This document shows, piece after piece, positions 13,247-13,649 of a stretch of DNA of 13,649 nt. Under the pieces are notes generated by a model, which ran no database searches, had not been told where the DNA came from, and saw nothing but the letters and a program-made list of their open reading frames with translations. The first letter of the stretch is position 1, and every line of letters starts with the position of its first letter. Source of the stretch: CAYSPU01 sp964432995 (lineage in GTDB: Bacteria; Verrucomicrobiota; Verrucomicrobiia; Limisphaerales; JAHDYP01); NCBI GenBank assembly GCA_964432995.1, contig CAYSPU010000160.1, forward strand, positions 1-13,649, read 5' to 3'. Position numbers and translations under genes: made by a program.

Positions 13247-13649
13247 ATGAGCAATCTCCTCCAGGAAATCGAAGCCCAGATCGCCGGCATCAAGACCACC
13301 GTCGGCCGGCAAAACGTCGGCATCGTCCGCGAAATCAGCGACGGTGTGGCCAAGGTCGAAGGCCTGACGGATGCGATGTACAACGAGATGCTCGACTTCG
13401 GCAACGGGATCACGGGCCTGGTGCTGAATCTCGAGGAGACAGACGTGGGCGCCATCATCCTGGGCGACTACAAGGGGATCAAGGAAGGCCAGGAAGTCCG
13501 GACCACCGGCAAGCTGCTCCAGGTGCCGGTCGGGAAGGAGTTGCTCGGCCGCGTCGTGAACATCCTCGGTCAACCGATCGACGGCAAAGGCCCCATCCAC
13601 ACGGACAAGGCCTACCCCGTGGAGAAGATCGCGCCCGGCATCATCCGCC
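13247..13649 (+). CDS. atpA: F0F1 ATP synthase subunit alpha (N-terminal part, runs off window)
   Basis: Non-catalytic nucleotide-binding subunit of F1. The 134 residues present cover the N-terminal helix (MSNLLQEIEAQIAGIK), the beta-barrel crown with VGIVREISDGVAKVEGL, MLDFGNGITGLVLNLEE, VGAIILGDY and EGQEVRTTGKLLQVPVGKELLGRVVN, and the beginning of the nucleotide-binding domain (LGQPIDGKGPI). The Walker A motif would lie beyond the window. It starts 35 bp after atpH. The frame is open to the last base. Confidence 0.96.
   Translation, partial: MSNLLQEIEAQIAGIKTTVGRQNVGIVREISDGVAKVEGLTDAMYNEMLDFGNGITGLVLNLEETDVGAIILGDYKGIKEGQEVRTTGKLLQVPVGKELLGRVVNILGQPIDGKGPIHTDKAYPVEKIAPGIIR

Overview
The window is GC-rich and looks like a chromosome segment of a Verrucomicrobiota-type bacterium (Planctomycetota is a less likely alternative). 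The pointers are a Tat-exported sugar-isomerase-like TIM barrel, a secreted DUF1080 protein, a short ATP synthase delta subunit, and several palindromic repeats scattered through genes and spacers. The taxon is inferred; there is no rRNA to fix it.

Layout. Positions 1-3962 are on the minus strand. In transcription order they hold hypF (NiFe hydrogenase maturation carbamoyltransferase), a small Cys-rich exported protein resembling the DUF6144 family, and the start of hypC, which runs off the left edge. Positions 4215-6140 on the plus strand hold a PfkB-family sugar kinase and a Tat-signal TIM-barrel isomerase/epimerase-like protein, 36 bp apart, probably one sugar-catabolic unit. A small DUF2249 gene (minus) and a secreted DUF1080 protein (plus) are divergently arranged around 6550-6660. 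A 390-bp gene-free stretch rich in hairpins (7423-7812) precedes ileS (7813-10647). An F-type ATP synthase operon, atpB-atpE-atpF-atpH-atpA, follows on the plus strand and leaves the window inside atpA. The c subunit looks proton-specific.

The most unusual content is the repeats. (1) A ~70-bp element with inverted ends (AGCCGGCATA / TATGCCGGCT) occurs twice, 9.4 kb apart, in the same orientation relative to its host gene and overlapping the gene's 3' end: at ileS it starts at the stop codon, and at hypF it encodes the last ~17 residues and supplies the stop. (2) HypF also carries two low-complexity in-frame insertions (about residues 300-358 and 459-510) made of palindromic repeats. One contains a 25-bp sequence repeated exactly in the spacer at 6205-6229. 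Together these explain why HypF is 900 aa rather than about 750-800, and all catalytic motifs remain intact. This is reminiscent of the palindromic elements known to insert in-frame in Rickettsia genes, but the family here is not one I recognise.

Functionally, hypF/hypC imply a NiFe hydrogenase elsewhere in the genome, the sugar genes imply carbohydrate degradation, and ileS plus atp are housekeeping. I see no phage genes, transposase, tRNA, rRNA or CRISPR array.
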